NCBI GenBank assembly: GCA_013339895.1
Contig: JABACO010000002.1
Span: 10,761,674-10,825,673 of the forward strand
Source: Ephydatia muelleri
Lineage: Eukaryota; Porifera; Demospongiae; Spongillida; Spongillidae
Direction: 5' to 3'
DNA: 64,000 nucleotides
How positions within the stretch are numbered: the stretch's first letter is position 1; the number at the start of each line of letters is the position of its first letter. Shown piece by piece: positions 1 to 11,491 of this stretch. The position numbers and the translations under genes are program-made. The notes under the pieces were generated by a model. The model saw only the letters and a list, made by a program, of their open reading frames with translations. It made no database searches and had not been told where the DNA came from.

Positions 1-2
1 TA

Positions 3-190
3 CAACAGAGAGGTGACCTGATCACAAAGGAGAAGAATGAAGTCCTCATCAATGCAGTGGAGGCTCAGGTGACCACAGACCCTTCAGTGTTCCAAATGTT
101 CATGGAGGTAATGGAAGGAGAACCATCTCTCTCCACCATTGTGGAAAAAATGAGGGGACCAAGTGACAGTGTTGCAAGAAATAAAGGAGG
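3..190 (+). CDS. Partial exon, C-terminal half of a death-fold-like domain (NLR N-terminus?)
   Basis: One frame is open from the window edge (base 3) to a stop at 198. It reads a helical peptide containing GDLITKEKNEVLINAVEAQ, then DPSVFQMFMEVMEGEPSLS. This pattern (alternating helices, 'dP..F..F...M' near the end) resembles CARD/death-fold adaptor domains at the N-terminus of many invertebrate NLRs. A weak donor (GTTTGT) could end the exon near 190. It lies on the same strand as the NLR exons downstream, but only about 360 bases separate it from the next exon, too few for a NACHT domain. It may therefore be the end of another copy, or part of a rearranged gene. The domain call is inference from pattern. 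Confidence 0.4.
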
Positions 191-549
191 TTTGTGCTGA
201 CATGGAATGCAGTCAAATCTGTACCACTTGTCGTTTGTGTTCAAATCCATGACATTCTCAAAGAGAATGGTTGCTTGGCTGTTCAGTAGTTTACACACAC
301 CTTTGTCTGTAGTTTTCAGCCAGCTCATTTAATCTTAACTTGGTTCCACAAAATCTGAAAGTGGTGACATACATACACATGTATACTGTCTAGTTAGAAA
401 CATGAGAATGAACTGTGCGGTATATGTCACTGGGCTATACAGCAGAGTGTGAAATTCACAAGTGGGGATATACAAACAAGTGCGTACTGGCTAAGAAATA
501 TGGTCTGAAATGTGTATGCATGTTAGTTTTTTCTTTGCTTTTCACACAG

Positions 550-3500
550 GTGTGACATTATCAAAGATGACATGTTTTGAAGCTCTATCATCTACCACAC
601 TCTCCCAGTTACAGACTGTGGCAAAGCTAGCCTACCAGGGCACAATTAATGACCGACTGATATCCCATACTGTGGAAGATAACATTGAATCCTTAGGTAA
701 TTCACTTCACCTTCAACACCACTGATGGGTAGTATGTACTCATAGTACTCTCCTGCCAAATATACTGTGATGAACAAAACCTTCCTCATTTAGTGATGTT
801 GAACATAGTTGTAGTCTCTCATAGATGTTTCCGGACCAATTCCTGCATGCGTGATAAATAGTATTTGTATGTGTGTTACAGTTTGACTTGGATGGGGGCG
901 GTGCAAGGTCTATTGACTGCTGTTGGAGTGTGGGGCCACGCATGCAAAGAGGGCTTAATTGCACAACACAACTCAGTGAATTCCGTTCAACTTTGATAAA
1001 CGACACATACATTTCTGTGTGTAGTAAGAAATTGTAATATTCAATGTACATGTACATGTATTTTATTCGATCTTTGCCAGTTAGTCATGTCTGAGACCAA
1101 GTTTATTACTCAATCTCCCTAGGCCTCACATGGTGATGTAGATTTTCCATGATGTCCCTACCATGTGCCCATTCATTCCTTATATCCATCAGGTCTCCTT
1201 CAGAAGGTACCACAACTGTACTCGACAAGTTCCCCTAAAGCTTCATACAATTTTGTACACAAGACTCTCCAGGAATTCCTCACTGCATGGTATGTTTCAT
1301 CTCTACCAACATCGGAACAGAGGGTCTTTGTGAAAGATTCTATAACCAAACCTCACATGGCTATGACAGTACGGTTCATGGCTGGCCTTAGCAAGTTTCA
1401 GACTTCATCAAAGGATATTTATGATTGGGCAAGCATAGTCATGCCTGTTGGCAAGCAGATATCAATAGAGAACCTACATTGGGTGTTCGAAACAGAGAAT
1501 CCTACTTTCATTCAGAAGTTGATGGGAAATAAAGAGCAGACATTTTACTGCTTTTGTACTAGCCTCAATCCATGTGATTTATATGTACTTGTGTACTGCA
1601 TTGTCAACAGCTCCACAAAGTGGTCTGTAAACTTGACATCTCGTGATATGACTGACAAGTGCATGAAAATGTTGTTCTTGGTGGAAGAAGGAAAAGCCTT
1701 CCACCATATCACAAGCCTGAAATTATCCGGCAACACTATACTAACTTCCATTGCATCCCTATTAGGTACGTCTATTTATGCTTGTGTTGGCAGCTTACAT
1801 GTCCTGGAACCTCATTGAAGGAACCATAATTATGCATGACTAACTGTCCATATACATGTAGACCCACGTACATGTACTACAATAAACTTTAACATGTGGA
1901 GAAACATAGTGCATGTAAGCTTTGTTGATGAACAGAGCAATACCTTGTCTTCAGAGGTACTGGAATAGAGAATCCTAAGTATTTCTGTCGAATGCAAGTT
2001 GTGTTGGTATGCTGTTGAATTCCAGCAGCTGAAAAGGCTATACACAATTATTTTAAAAATAAGGAAAAGTCATAAGCATCCAAATGTATCCCATGATCAT
2101 GCATATCACTTCATTATAATTCATTTTTAAATATACTAATGTCCAGTCAGACACGAGCTCAACAATAGATATCAACATTTGCTGGGTATATCGTAAACTA
2201 GCCAGCTGTTTTGATAATGGGGTCAGATAATGATCATGAGACAGTATTTGGTTCCTGGAAAGCTTCGATACTTTACGCAGCTGTGAGCACACCCCTTCTC
2301 GAAATCACCCGTTCTGTTAGTCCAATCATAATGATGCAACCCCCTCCCCATCCCTCCACAAATTCTGTAACATTAAACTGAGTCCCTCCCCCTTATCACA
2401 AAGGTATGATGTTGAAAGAGAAAAATACACTGAAGGAATTGGACCTTTGCAGATGTGGACTACAGTCAGAGGGTTTAGAAGAAGTGATCAAAGGTGTCCA
2501 AGTAAATACCAGGTTGGAAACGTTGGACCTGTCAGAGAACACCATTGATGACATGAGAGCATCATGTCTTGGTAAGAATGAAATCATGCGATATTTGATA
2601 CAACGTATATCTAACTCTGTTAATTTGAAGAGTCTTAATTGCATTCCATGTATTGACTGTTGTGTTTTAGCAATGTGCTGCTATTGTATATTTACACCTC
2701 CATGTACTGGCTGATAAATATTGGTCTGAGCAAAGCACATATACATTAGCACACAAACTGGTATTAATAACCCACAGATGTGTATGTATGTAATCATCGA
2801 GAGTTCACCCAGCACACAATGTCATTATATGAAAAACACAAACACAGTCACATACATGTATGTACTGTTTTAATTTCAGTTTTGTGATGTTCTCACCATT
2901 GTGGTCTACAGATACTCTCATTTGTATGTATTGGTGGTTGGGGAGGTACATGTAGCTATTTGGCCTAAAATATTAGAATCAGGGTGTGTTAAATCTGTAT
3001 ATTTGTACAGTGTTATGAAAATGCCTTGGGGCAGTTTGGAGAGAAGTTTGATGCTCAATGGGGAGTAATGTTCTGTTCGTATCAGCATTGCAACATAAAA
3101 TACAGCATACCCCTACCATGTATGTGTCGGTGTTTATGTGAGTGTACTTGTGCGAGTTTATTAAAATGGACAATGTGTGCATGCTTTTGTGTGTGATATT
3201 TTTAAGCATGTACACATCGTTGTACCGTTTTATACTGAAAAGGCTGGCATGCTACAGGCATATGTAGGTTCATTGCATTCGCATTTATGAAAATTGTAGC
3301 TCCCTTGCTGTGCATTTCAATGCACGATCAATGACTCATAAGAAGTTACAAGTGACTTCTGTATCCCTTTGGTATGGTAATATTTATTAGTTTACCACTA
3401 CAGAGCACATAATAGGAAGGTGGCTAGTTCTAGTTCTATGTTGACCAATACAGATGTGTTTAATAAATACCTAAATGAATGATGTGTGAGTGTATAAATA

Positions 3501-5775
3501 ATAAAATTATGATTATTAATAATAACACTAACATAGCATATACATATACAACAGAATTGCCTAATGGGAATAAATGCACGTAAGTCTAAATGTATAACAA
3601 AGACCTAATACACTCTAACTTAAAGTGCCAGGAGCTACGTAACCTAAACTAAAACCCGACTCATAATGGCTTTAGCAGCAGACCTCGCCAGAGACATGTT
3701 GAGGAGGCTGTAGATCTCGATGAGGAGGCGTGGCTTCGTGCTTGAATGTCCAAAAGCAAGCAAAGAAGCAAGGCGATTGAAGACATCACGAGCCTCCTTA
3801 CCCCAGTTTCCATTAGACTCCACTGCGAGAGGAATGCATGTCTACCCCAAGTCCTCACATTTAGCATCATTGGAGGCATGCTTCCTCTCTTCAGCAGCAT
3901 GTTTATCATTAGTCCCATATTTTAATTATCAACTTGTGAGCTGAGATGAGCAAGCCCCAGCTCTTTTAAAGCCGGGACTTTGTCCTCGGATATTGCATTA
4001 TAACTCCATGCGGCATGGAAGCGTAGATTCCGTGCCGGCATACACGAGGGTTTACCCACTCAGTGTACACAATTAATTGTTAAAGAACCATATAGTCTCC
4101 TGTATAAAGCTCAAAGGGGTCTTCTCGTCTAACAATTTATACGTAGGATAGGAAAACGTTGAATAGTTTCTGGATTATCATAAATATTGATTAGGATAAT
4201 GCTCCATATGTGTATTGTTACAGCAGTTTTTGCTAGGCTGACCATATTGAGGTATATCAGCAGCACACTATACAATTTAATTGAAACATGACCCTAATCT
4301 ATGAAGCAAGAACCAAGTGTTTCTAAATATGAAGTATAGGGCTCAGCATGCATTTTGCGCACCTTCCAACACACTCCCTGTACATAATCAGGCCACTATT
4401 CTCACAGTGTTTCATGATATACATGTACTCTGCTTTCCCTACCACATACTTTCCATGTAGATGCAAGTGAACACATGTTTGCTAAATACGTTTTAGGCCA
4501 TTGTCTGTTAATGCCGATATTAATAATTATATATATTAAAAAACATACACTGCAGTTTTCTGTGGCAATATGGACACAATATTCTCCTCATCTTCCCCTG
4601 CTCCCACCTCTTTCACCTGCAAAAAAGGGGCACACAAGCCGATATGTGGACACATACATGCAATGCACACACAACATCTTCATCAATGTCAGATATTTAT
4701 TATTTATTTTACACACAAATGTCATTGATTGCACAGTAAGACCTGCAAAAAGGATATGCCAATCATAATAGAACTTCAACATTATTTCTATGCGTCTATC
4801 TCTTTCAGTTTAAAAGTAGCACAAAATAGCAAGCCCACATGTTTAGACACACATACACGTATATACACAACACGGACAAAAACACTACACCATAGCCATT
4901 GCTAACCAGCATACGCAGTTACCAACCATACTAGTCAAACCAGAGTGTTTTTCTTTGCACAGGTATGATGTTGAAAGAGAATACTACTCTCAAGCAACTG
5001 TATCTTCGGTATTGTGGACTACAGCCAGATGGATTAGAAGATGTCATCAAAGGTGTCCAAGTTAATACCAAGTTGGAAACCCTGGTTCTGTCAGAGAACA
5101 CCATTGATAACCAGAGAGCATCATATCTTGGTAAGAATGACATCGCACAGCGATAGAGCTGCATAGTGCGAAAGTTGCGCCTTTATGTCACAACACTGTA
5201 AAAGGTTTGCAGTAATGGTGCTCTTGAATTCTGCTCACATGAAATACAAATATTCTGCATCCTCGTGTTGGCATTGTGTTACAACACTTACGATCCAAAT
5301 CAAATGAAATACTAACTACGTAACTATTCACATGTAACAAGTACACATCACTAGAACACTGTGAACTATCCATCTCGTCTCATTTGACTGCATGTTGTGG
5401 CTTCTTGGCAACACTTCCCCATGTCAAGTGACAATCACACTTCAGGACTTCTGGAGTTAATCATCACAGTGTTCTAGTAAGACAGAATCCTCCTCATACA
5501 GTCCGGGTAAAACTGTGGAATCAATTGCCACATTTGACGCAGGTGTACTCACGGGTCTGAGGCAGGAGGCAGAAAAGGACATAATAACTTAATGATGTCA
5601 GTCAGAAGCCTATTTCTTGCCCCAAGGGTGGATCCAGAAGGAGAAAAGGGGTTGGGCTGGAGCAACATGGAGGGGGTGTAGCTGAAATGTGGAGGACGGG
5701 TGAGCATCTGGCCCTTATCCACTGAGATACACACACCAAAAGGCATAGCATGAAGTTATTGTGTGGGTGCACGTG

Positions 5776-5839
<64 letters not shown>

Positions 5840-8141
5840 CACACACTCACACACACACACATACACATACACACAAATGAAAGATGCATTATTGTTTCAA
5901 ACATGTGTTACGCAGTCTTTGGTCTGTGCACCCTACCAATTGATACACGAACTTTTGTAAGATTTCCCAAATTACTGTACTACATATACGGAGTACACTA
6001 CAGTACATGATGTATAAGTCTCTTTCATTATACCAGTTTTAACACACACATTCTCATAAGCACCTCAGCTGTACCATAGTAGAGTAAGAACAGTCATTTT
6101 GCACACATTGATTTAGTTTGACCATTAGGTGTGTCATGGTCCAGACACTACGTTACGTAAAAGTCATGTCAGAGTGTTTGTATCCCTATTCACACAGGTA
6201 TGATTTTGAAGGAGAATAATACTCTTAAGCAACTGGACCTTAGAGACAGTACACTACAACCAGCGGGATTAGAAGAAGTGATCAAAGGTATCGAAGTCAA
6301 CACCAAATTGGAAAACCTGCGTCTGTCAGATAATACCATTGATAAAAAGACAGCATCATGTCTAGGTAAGAGTGAGGTCATACAATAAAGTTTTCATTTA
6401 AAACACCACATACATGTAAGATAAAACTGGAAATTTTCGGCTCAAAAATTACACTTGTTTTAGTTTTGAAATGATTATGTTTTGTTGAAACATGTTAAGA
6501 CATAAATGAAGTTTGTTGATTTTTTTGTTACGATGAATAATTGTATACTTGCTATACTCTGCCACTCAGGTGCTAGTTTTATTTTAAAATATCGCTTCCA
6601 ATGAATTGAATTGTATGTCAGAGGGTACTCATGTATACCATGATGAAAGGATACCAGCTAGTGAAGAAGAATTACAGTGGCAATGACAGTGCAGGGTAGG
6701 CACAGGTTTGAAGTAGCGTGGTAGATACATATTTTTGGAATTGTACAGTGCAAGTAAATGATGCTCTAATCATTGGACTGTTAGAAATTATCATTTTCGT
6801 TAATGGATGAATCAAATAGCAAATATACATCAAAAAATTTCCAGTTTTACAGTAATATGTGTACATGTTGTTTGCATGTTATTGTATTCTTACACATTGA
6901 GGGACCTGCATGTGATTAGGCATGAGCAAAGCTCACATGTCCATAACAGCCAAGGACAGGCATAATCGTACTATGTATTCACTAGCAAACTTGCACAGCC
7001 ACATGTACATGTGCAGTGTGTGCAAATAATACAAACTCATGCACACGTATGTAAATGAATTACATGTAGCTTTAATTAATTTCAATTTCCATCACCTTAT
7101 CGATATGTGGGGATGAGAAAGTGTGAACTCATTTGTATGCACATGTGGGTCAGAGCTTGCCCTGCATGGGCACAATTGATATTTAAATGTGGGACAATTC
7201 ATGCATCACATGACTCTTTGCTCGCTGGAGACAAGATCAAATGTACACAACAATGCTAGAATTTCTATTTCACGATCTTGTTAAGATGTGTGATCCAGGA
7301 GTGAGAGTGACTACAGTGAGGGTGCATGTTTGTGCGATGGACAAGGCTTTAGATAGGAAAGTCCCATCCTTTTGGATACTTTAAAACCGAAGACAGGTGC
7401 AGGGCTTAAAAGATACTACACCTTTTGTACATAGCTAATCTAACTTGATATTTAATTAGTTTGTAGAGAATTTTATTCAAAATGATCAGGCGTATGATCA
7501 TTAGAATATTTAGCTCTAATGACTTTGCTTTAATAGCTGTGCTCAGATGTATGCACATAAATTATCATTTTTCAGTGACACGAAGTAGACTAGCTAGTGT
7601 TCCAGTAAGTGTAAAATTTTGACAACATCCATTCACAGCCAACCTCCCATCGTTCCTCCCCCATCCCACCCACAACCTGATGTGTGACCGTTGATTGTAA
7701 TCTTACTCATCCTGTTTATGTTGCGCCCATGCGTGTATGTAAGCAGGCAAGAGGGAATGTTAGTATATTCTTATCTATTCAGCACATGCACTCAAGCACA
7801 TCACACTTTCTGATCTGCGGCTGCGGTGGTGTGATCTAAGGGATGAAGCCATTAGTGAGCTCTGTGGCGGACTGAAGTTGTGCAAACTGAAGACACTGGA
7901 ACTTGTGGGCAATGAATTTGGAGACCAGGGTGCCAGAGGTCTAGCCGATGTCCTCAAGGACCACCCAACATTGGAGGTGCTGAATGTGTATGGATGTGGA
8001 GAGCTGTCAGGTGAGGGCGTGAAGTGTTTGACGGATGTCATGATGTCCAACACAAGAGTAAAAATGCTGGCACTATCTGAGAAATATAAGCCTTTAGTAC
8101 CACAGAAACTGGTAAATAGAATTAAATACGATGGACTTTAG
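550..8141 (+). CDS. NOD-like receptor (NLR), 3' part: post-NACHT helical region and LRRs
   Basis: Exons by splice signals and frame: 550-696, 1193-1765, 2404-2571, 4963-5130, 6198-6365, 7783-8141 (stop TAG). Every internal junction is phase 1 with GT/AG ends. The first two exons join at '...NIESLG|LLQKV' and carry [18 protein letters not shown], the diagnostic 'F.H.tlQEFLaAwy' motif that follows NACHT in NLRs. Exons 3-5 are each exactly 168 nt, coding two 28-residue ribonuclease-inhibitor-type LRRs ([20 protein letters not shown] and variants). The last exon adds about 120 residues of LRR and capping sequence. NLRs are cytosolic sensors of microbial or damage signals; the LRRs are usually the sensing part. 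No NACHT (Walker A/B) is present between base 1 and this region, so the gene is incomplete or rearranged in this window. Its 3' end faces the CD225 gene tail-to-tail. Confidence 0.85.
2404..2571 (+). other. LRR cassette exon 1 (168 nt, phase 1-1)
   Basis: Acceptor AG at 2402-2403, donor GTAAGA from 2572. It codes two LRRs of 28 residues, beginning [19 protein letters not shown] and ending with [12 protein letters not shown]. It is nearly the same in length, phase and sequence as the exons at 4963 and 6198, so it is one unit of an amplified exon series. Confidence 0.88.
3661..3905 (-). pseudogene. Relic of a retroelement restriction-like endonuclease, in an NLR intron
   Basis: On the minus strand the frame reads [15 protein letters not shown], then a stop, then [17 protein letters not shown] and a tail ending in LARSAAKAI. 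It matches the C-terminal endonuclease module of the retroelement at 39.0-41.9 kb (there EVRKHNANDAKCSEL and CIPIAVET). The in-frame stop falls where that copy has Trp, so this is a dead fragment. It sits in the intron between the first and second LRR cassettes. Confidence 0.7.
4963..5130 (+). other. LRR cassette exon 2 (168 nt, phase 1-1)
   Basis: Acceptor TTTGCACAG, donor GTAAGA. Two LRRs, [19 protein letters not shown] then [20 protein letters not shown]. The flanking intron bases just outside the exon also resemble those of the first cassette (GTAAGAATGA after both), which points to tandem duplication of exon plus intron edge. Confidence 0.88.
5778..5875. repeat. (CA)n microsatellite
   Basis: About 100 bases of almost pure CA dinucleotide with a few interruptions (CG, CT, AT), inside the NLR intron before the third LRR cassette exon. 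It creates long artificial His/Thr or Cys/Val reading frames that are not genes. Confidence 0.98.
6198..6365 (+). other. LRR cassette exon 3 (168 nt, phase 1-1)
   Basis: Acceptor TTCACACAG, donor GTAAGA. Two LRRs, [19 protein letters not shown] then [20 protein letters not shown]. It differs from the other two cassettes mainly at positions predicted to face the concave LRR surface, the usual ligand side. That mapping is inference. Confidence 0.87.
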
Positions 8142-8775
8142 TATGCAGTTTGTATTTACTCTATGTTAAATTCACATCACCATCTCTGATATTTACCCGT
8201 TTATACATGTACATAGTTGCGAGGACATACATGTAGCATTGTACTATATAAAACCTAATTGTTAATAATTTGACCATTCATTATTTTGCAAGTACAACAA
8301 GTGTTTAAAAATGCAGTCATTGTGTTGTACAATTTTAACTTGATATTAGCAAAAGGGGGAGTGACCAGAGTTTGTCCAGATTAAACCAGAGTAATTTGTA
8401 AACTGGTTTACCATGTTGATCAAGTACTGAAACTCAGAAACATGTTACGATTGGGGACACACCAGTGCCTAATCTGAATTCTATATTACAGAGAGAAGGA
8501 AATGTTATATAGAGAAAAAGCAAGCTGGATATCAAGCAATGTAAAATATATTGCTTCTGGTTTCAGCCTATAGATCTTTTCAATAGTGTCATTACATTAA
8601 CTATTAGTGTTATGATGTCGCTATATAATGCAAACCACATATAGAGCCACACAAAAGCATAGCACTATTAGGTACTACTATTTCACATGTCTGCGGCCTA
8701 AACCTAAACTTGCATGATACGCAGTATAAAAATAGTCACGTGCACTCTACATTGGCAGTGGCATCCGGCTCAGGC
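8142..8775. other. Convergent intergenic spacer
   Basis: AT-rich sequence between the NLR stop and the CD225 stop. It should hold both 3' UTRs. I see no conserved frame, RNA gene or repeat unit. Confidence 0.5.
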
Positions 8776-9347
8776 TTATACACAGGTCATGTGATAGTCT
8801 GGATTGCATTGTTCGTAGAAGGAATAATATCCGTTGGCATTGTAGTTCGAAGAGGCAGAGGTAGAGTAGTGGCTGGAGTAGTAGCAGTTGTAGTACAGAC
8901 CATGAAAGTACATGTAACAACTTGACTGGTAGCAGTAGTACAGACTGGAAGCAGCTGAATAGCAGTACAGACTTTTCGCTGATGTTTGGGCACTAACGGT
9001 CACAGCTACTGGAATGGCCACAACACTCCATACCACCACAACGAACACAACTGCAGCAATGTTGAGGCCCAATGATATGTTAGCCTTTGACCTGGCAGCT
9101 GCGATGCTACCTCGTTTTTCTTCATCCTTGGCCTGATGGATAGAAGAAAGAAACAGTAATATAGTAATGCAGCAATCTACTATCTTACATTGCATGAGAC
9201 CACTAATGCAGAAATGGAGCATAAAAGAGATGGCCAGGCCCCAACAAGGAGGACCAAAACTGTCATTACAACAGACAGAGTGAGGTAGTTGTCTCCAGTA
9301 GTTGGTCCAACAGCTGGGACTGAGGTCGGCTGTTTCTGTACTACCAT
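8776..9347 (-). CDS. CD225/dispanin family (IFITM-like) membrane protein
   Basis: Two exons on the minus strand: 9347-9189 (53 codons, ATG at 9347) and 9132-8776 (118 codons plus stop), joined at phase 0 with a GTAAGA donor and a TCCATCAG acceptor; 171 residues. After a short polar start (MVVQKQPTSVPAV) comes DNYLTLSVVMTVLVLLVGAW, the first CD225 hydrophobic helix. Next is the conserved loop AKDEEKRGSIAAARSKAN and the second helix (LGLNIAAVVFVVVVWSVVAI). The family spans or dips into endosomal and plasma membranes; vertebrate IFITMs restrict virus entry, and other members act in trafficking. The tail of about 65 residues is unusually rich in Tyr, Cys and Ser (LYYCYQSSCYMYFHGLYYNC). A role in defence next to an NLR is only suggestive. 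Confidence 0.82.
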
Positions 9348-9646
9348 GACTTGCTAAAATTAGCAGCATGTATAAGAATGCAATGAATCATTGATAAGTA
9401 CATTTATTGATAAGTACAACAGAGATCGCACGTACTTGCTGAGGTGTGAACAAAACGTTTCCACCTTAACCGATTATACGCGGTATACGCAGATATGCGT
9501 ACGTACGTAACGTATTGAATTTGAAACGCGGGATACGCAGATATGCGTATAGATGGGACTGTTAAAAAGGATATAATTCTTAACTACGGTGGTTGTCGTG
9601 TGAGTTTGCTCACTATAGTAGACCAAACAGGTAATGTTTATTGCGG
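9348..9646. other. Upstream region of the CD225 gene
   Basis: Holds the likely 5' flank of the CD225 gene. Two near copies of GATACGCAGATATGCGTA-like sequence occur near 9485 and 9533. No core promoter motif stands out. The last four bases (GCGG, 9643-9646) are the left target-site duplication of the adjacent transposon. Confidence 0.4.
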
Positions 9647-9649
9647 TGT

Positions 9650-9838
9650 CATAGCGGATTCTGTCCCCCCCAAAAACTGTCCCCCCGGACAGAATCCGCT
9701 AGCGGATATTGTCCCCCCGGACAGAATCCGCTAGCGGATATTGTCCCCCCGGACAGAATCTGCTAGCGGATTATGTCTGGGGGGACACGTTCTGCTAGCG
9801 GATTCTGTCCCCCCTCCGCAGAATTTGTCCCCCCCCCC
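9650..9838. repeat. Left subterminal palindromic repeat block of copy 1
   Basis: At least four units alternate GTCCCCCC, GGACAGAATCCGCTAGCGGAT and their reverse complements, ending in a C-rich stretch. The mirror block is at about 10845-10949. Such arrays at transposon ends are usually transposase binding sites; that function is inferred. Confidence 0.8.
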
Positions 9839-10131
9839 CTCCTACCCACATTTTTGTTTATGTTTATTAGCGCAGCTAGCTTAGTAGTATGCTTATTATT
9901 ATAGTTTGGCCCTAGAGTGTGTACACGCTGCTCATTTCAGTCTCACACGGCCCCTATCCTGCTTATAAATAGGTTATTCGCTACTCATTTTGGTTCACTT
10001 CTGGAGTGTTAAATGTAAACGCAATTGACGAGGGTGGGGGAGGGAATGAATCCACTATCAAGGGAAAGGAAAAGAAAACGGTTGAATGAATATCTCAGTC
10101 TCACATACAAGAAGAGCATGACCATTTGTCA

Positions 10132-10338
10132 TCACATTTGGGAATTCAAAGTGTGAGAAGACCAACACGATTGATATGGAATCATTTGTGACAGTTTTCG
10201 CATTGAATCACCATATGTGTCTGGCATCAAACATGTGCAATAAACATCAATTTTCTCAGTGCAGACTATCTTTGGTATCTCGCTTTGTTTATCAAGAATC
10301 GGGAATGGGGTAAATTTTTGTTTTCTAAGGCATTTCAT
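10132..10338 (-). pseudogene. ULP1-type protease C-terminus plus PHD-like finger remnant
   Basis: The 68-residue minus-strand frame reads MKCLRKQKFTPFPI, matching 'HLI.CL.KQ..T.FPI' at the end of the ULP1 domain in copy 3 (LIESLEKQNITAFPI). It then reads IDVYCTCLMPDTYGDSM, like the start of a PHD-type zinc finger (yC.C..P). The finger's later cysteines are mostly lost. This is a decayed fragment, not a working gene. Confidence 0.55.
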
Positions 10339-10953
10339 AAAGTGACGCTCATCTTCAGCTGATCAAACTGCAAACCTGATATATTGTCTCCCATTGCTGC
10401 ATGAAATGCAAATGCAAATACACCACAGTCACTTCCACCTTTCTGCTTTTGGGTATACGGAAATTGCCCAATCCATAACGGAGCTAATCATACTCACTTT
10501 CTTTGGACGAGTGGCAAGAATAAAGGATTCGTTCTCTTTCTTCTACTCCTCTAGGAACTCGAAGAAATTCCATTTCCCCTATTTCCCTTTTCTTTTTGCG
10601 GTACAGTACGCCGCTATCGACCGCATAGTCCTCACATTTCCGCCGCAAAGATCGCTTTTGGGCCTTATGAAACCCAGAGAGGGGTACTTACCAGTTTCCA
10701 GAAAGCTGTAAATGCAATCGTACTCTTCTCCGTCCTAACGCAGACTACGATGCACTAGCAGCTGCGCATGTGCGACTAAAAAGGGCGAGGTGGGAAACAG
10801 GAAAGACGGAGCATAAACTAGCGTTTGGGCTGACGGGGGTAGGGGGACAATTTCTGCGGAAGGAGGACAATATCCGCTAGCGGATTATGTCCGTGGGGGA
10901 CAGAATCTGCTAGCGGATTATGTCCGGGGGGACAACATCTGCTCCGACAGCGG

Positions 10954-11309
10954 CATAAAATTATAACATTACGATGTCTGTGAGATAGAAATGGCAAAGC
11001 GGCAGCGTATAGGTTGAATGTGGAGAAGGTTATAGAAAGGCTCGAAGATAGTGTTGATGGCAAGGAATACACTGGAGAACTGGAAAATTTGCGTCCAGCT
11101 GTATACACTACAGTACAAGAAGCGCCATCCACAGTCAGCGATACATTTGGTTCTGAAACTTACACAGATGTGTACACCCGTTCCTGTACTATTCAGTTTA
11201 TTATCGAACTAGTAGGCTTGCTATTGTGGGTTTCTACTAAATCTGCAGACAAGGTAAACAATCGATTGCATGCACCAATAAAATTCAATTGATAACACAT
11301 ATAGAGAAT
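10954..11309. other. Spacer between transposon copy 1 and the Gypsy LTR
   Basis: Contains an open frame at 11014-11292 (+) starting MNVEKVIERLEDSVDG and ending with a short hydrophobic stretch (FIIELVGLLLWVS). I do not recognise it. It could be an exon of a small host gene interrupted by neighbouring insertions, or chance. Confidence 0.3.
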
Positions 11310-11469
11310 GTGGCGTATATGAAACATATAGTATTATATCATTGGTCATTGTGTGCGTGTATTGTGATTGGTTGTGTTATACGTGTATATATTGGCAGTT
11401 GCGTGGCAACTAGTCAGTCTTGATATTTGATATTATACTTTGGTGAACACTGTGAGAACCTACGTTACA
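11310..11469 (+). repeat. Probable 5' LTR of Ty3/Gypsy element A
   Basis: The sequence runs from TGTGGCGTATATG to ACGTTACA directly before a primer-binding-like site. The end is fixed by the PBS; the start is chosen from a TG and is uncertain. No second copy is present because the element is truncated. Confidence 0.45.
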
Positions 11470-11470
11470 T

Positions 11471-11483
11471 TGGTGTCAGAAGT
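11471..11483 (+). promoter_or_regulatory. tRNA primer binding site of Gypsy element A
   Basis: TGGTGTCAGAAGT follows the LTR end and lies 9 bases before the gag ATG. It starts with TGG, complementary to a tRNA CCA end. The same string occurs on the minus strand in Gypsy element B (31203-31215). Confidence 0.75.
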
Positions 11484-11491
11484 AGTTCGGA

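Larger units (their letters stand above)
9647..10949. mobile_element. Ginger-like DNA transposon, internally deleted copy 1
   Basis: It starts TGTCATAG at 9647 and ends CTCCGACA at 10949. It is flanked by a perfect 4-bp direct repeat GCGG (9643-9646 and 10950-10953), the expected target-site duplication. Both ends hold runs of palindromic units of the form GTCCCCCCGGACAGAATCCGCTAGCGGAT. The 1303-bp body keeps only a minus-strand remnant of a ULP1/PHD-like C-terminus (10132-10338), so it is non-autonomous. The same end structure occurs at 35321-37005. The family call rests on copies 2 and 3, which show integrase parts. Confidence 0.78.

Noticed and set aside
5602-6010. Long His/Thr and Cys/Val open frames on both strands
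   Set aside because: They are translations of the (CA)n microsatellite.
8787-8993. Thr-rich minus-strand frame inside the CD225 gene
   Set aside because: It is a shifted frame of the CD225 tail exon. The splice-supported frame carries the conserved CD225 helices.
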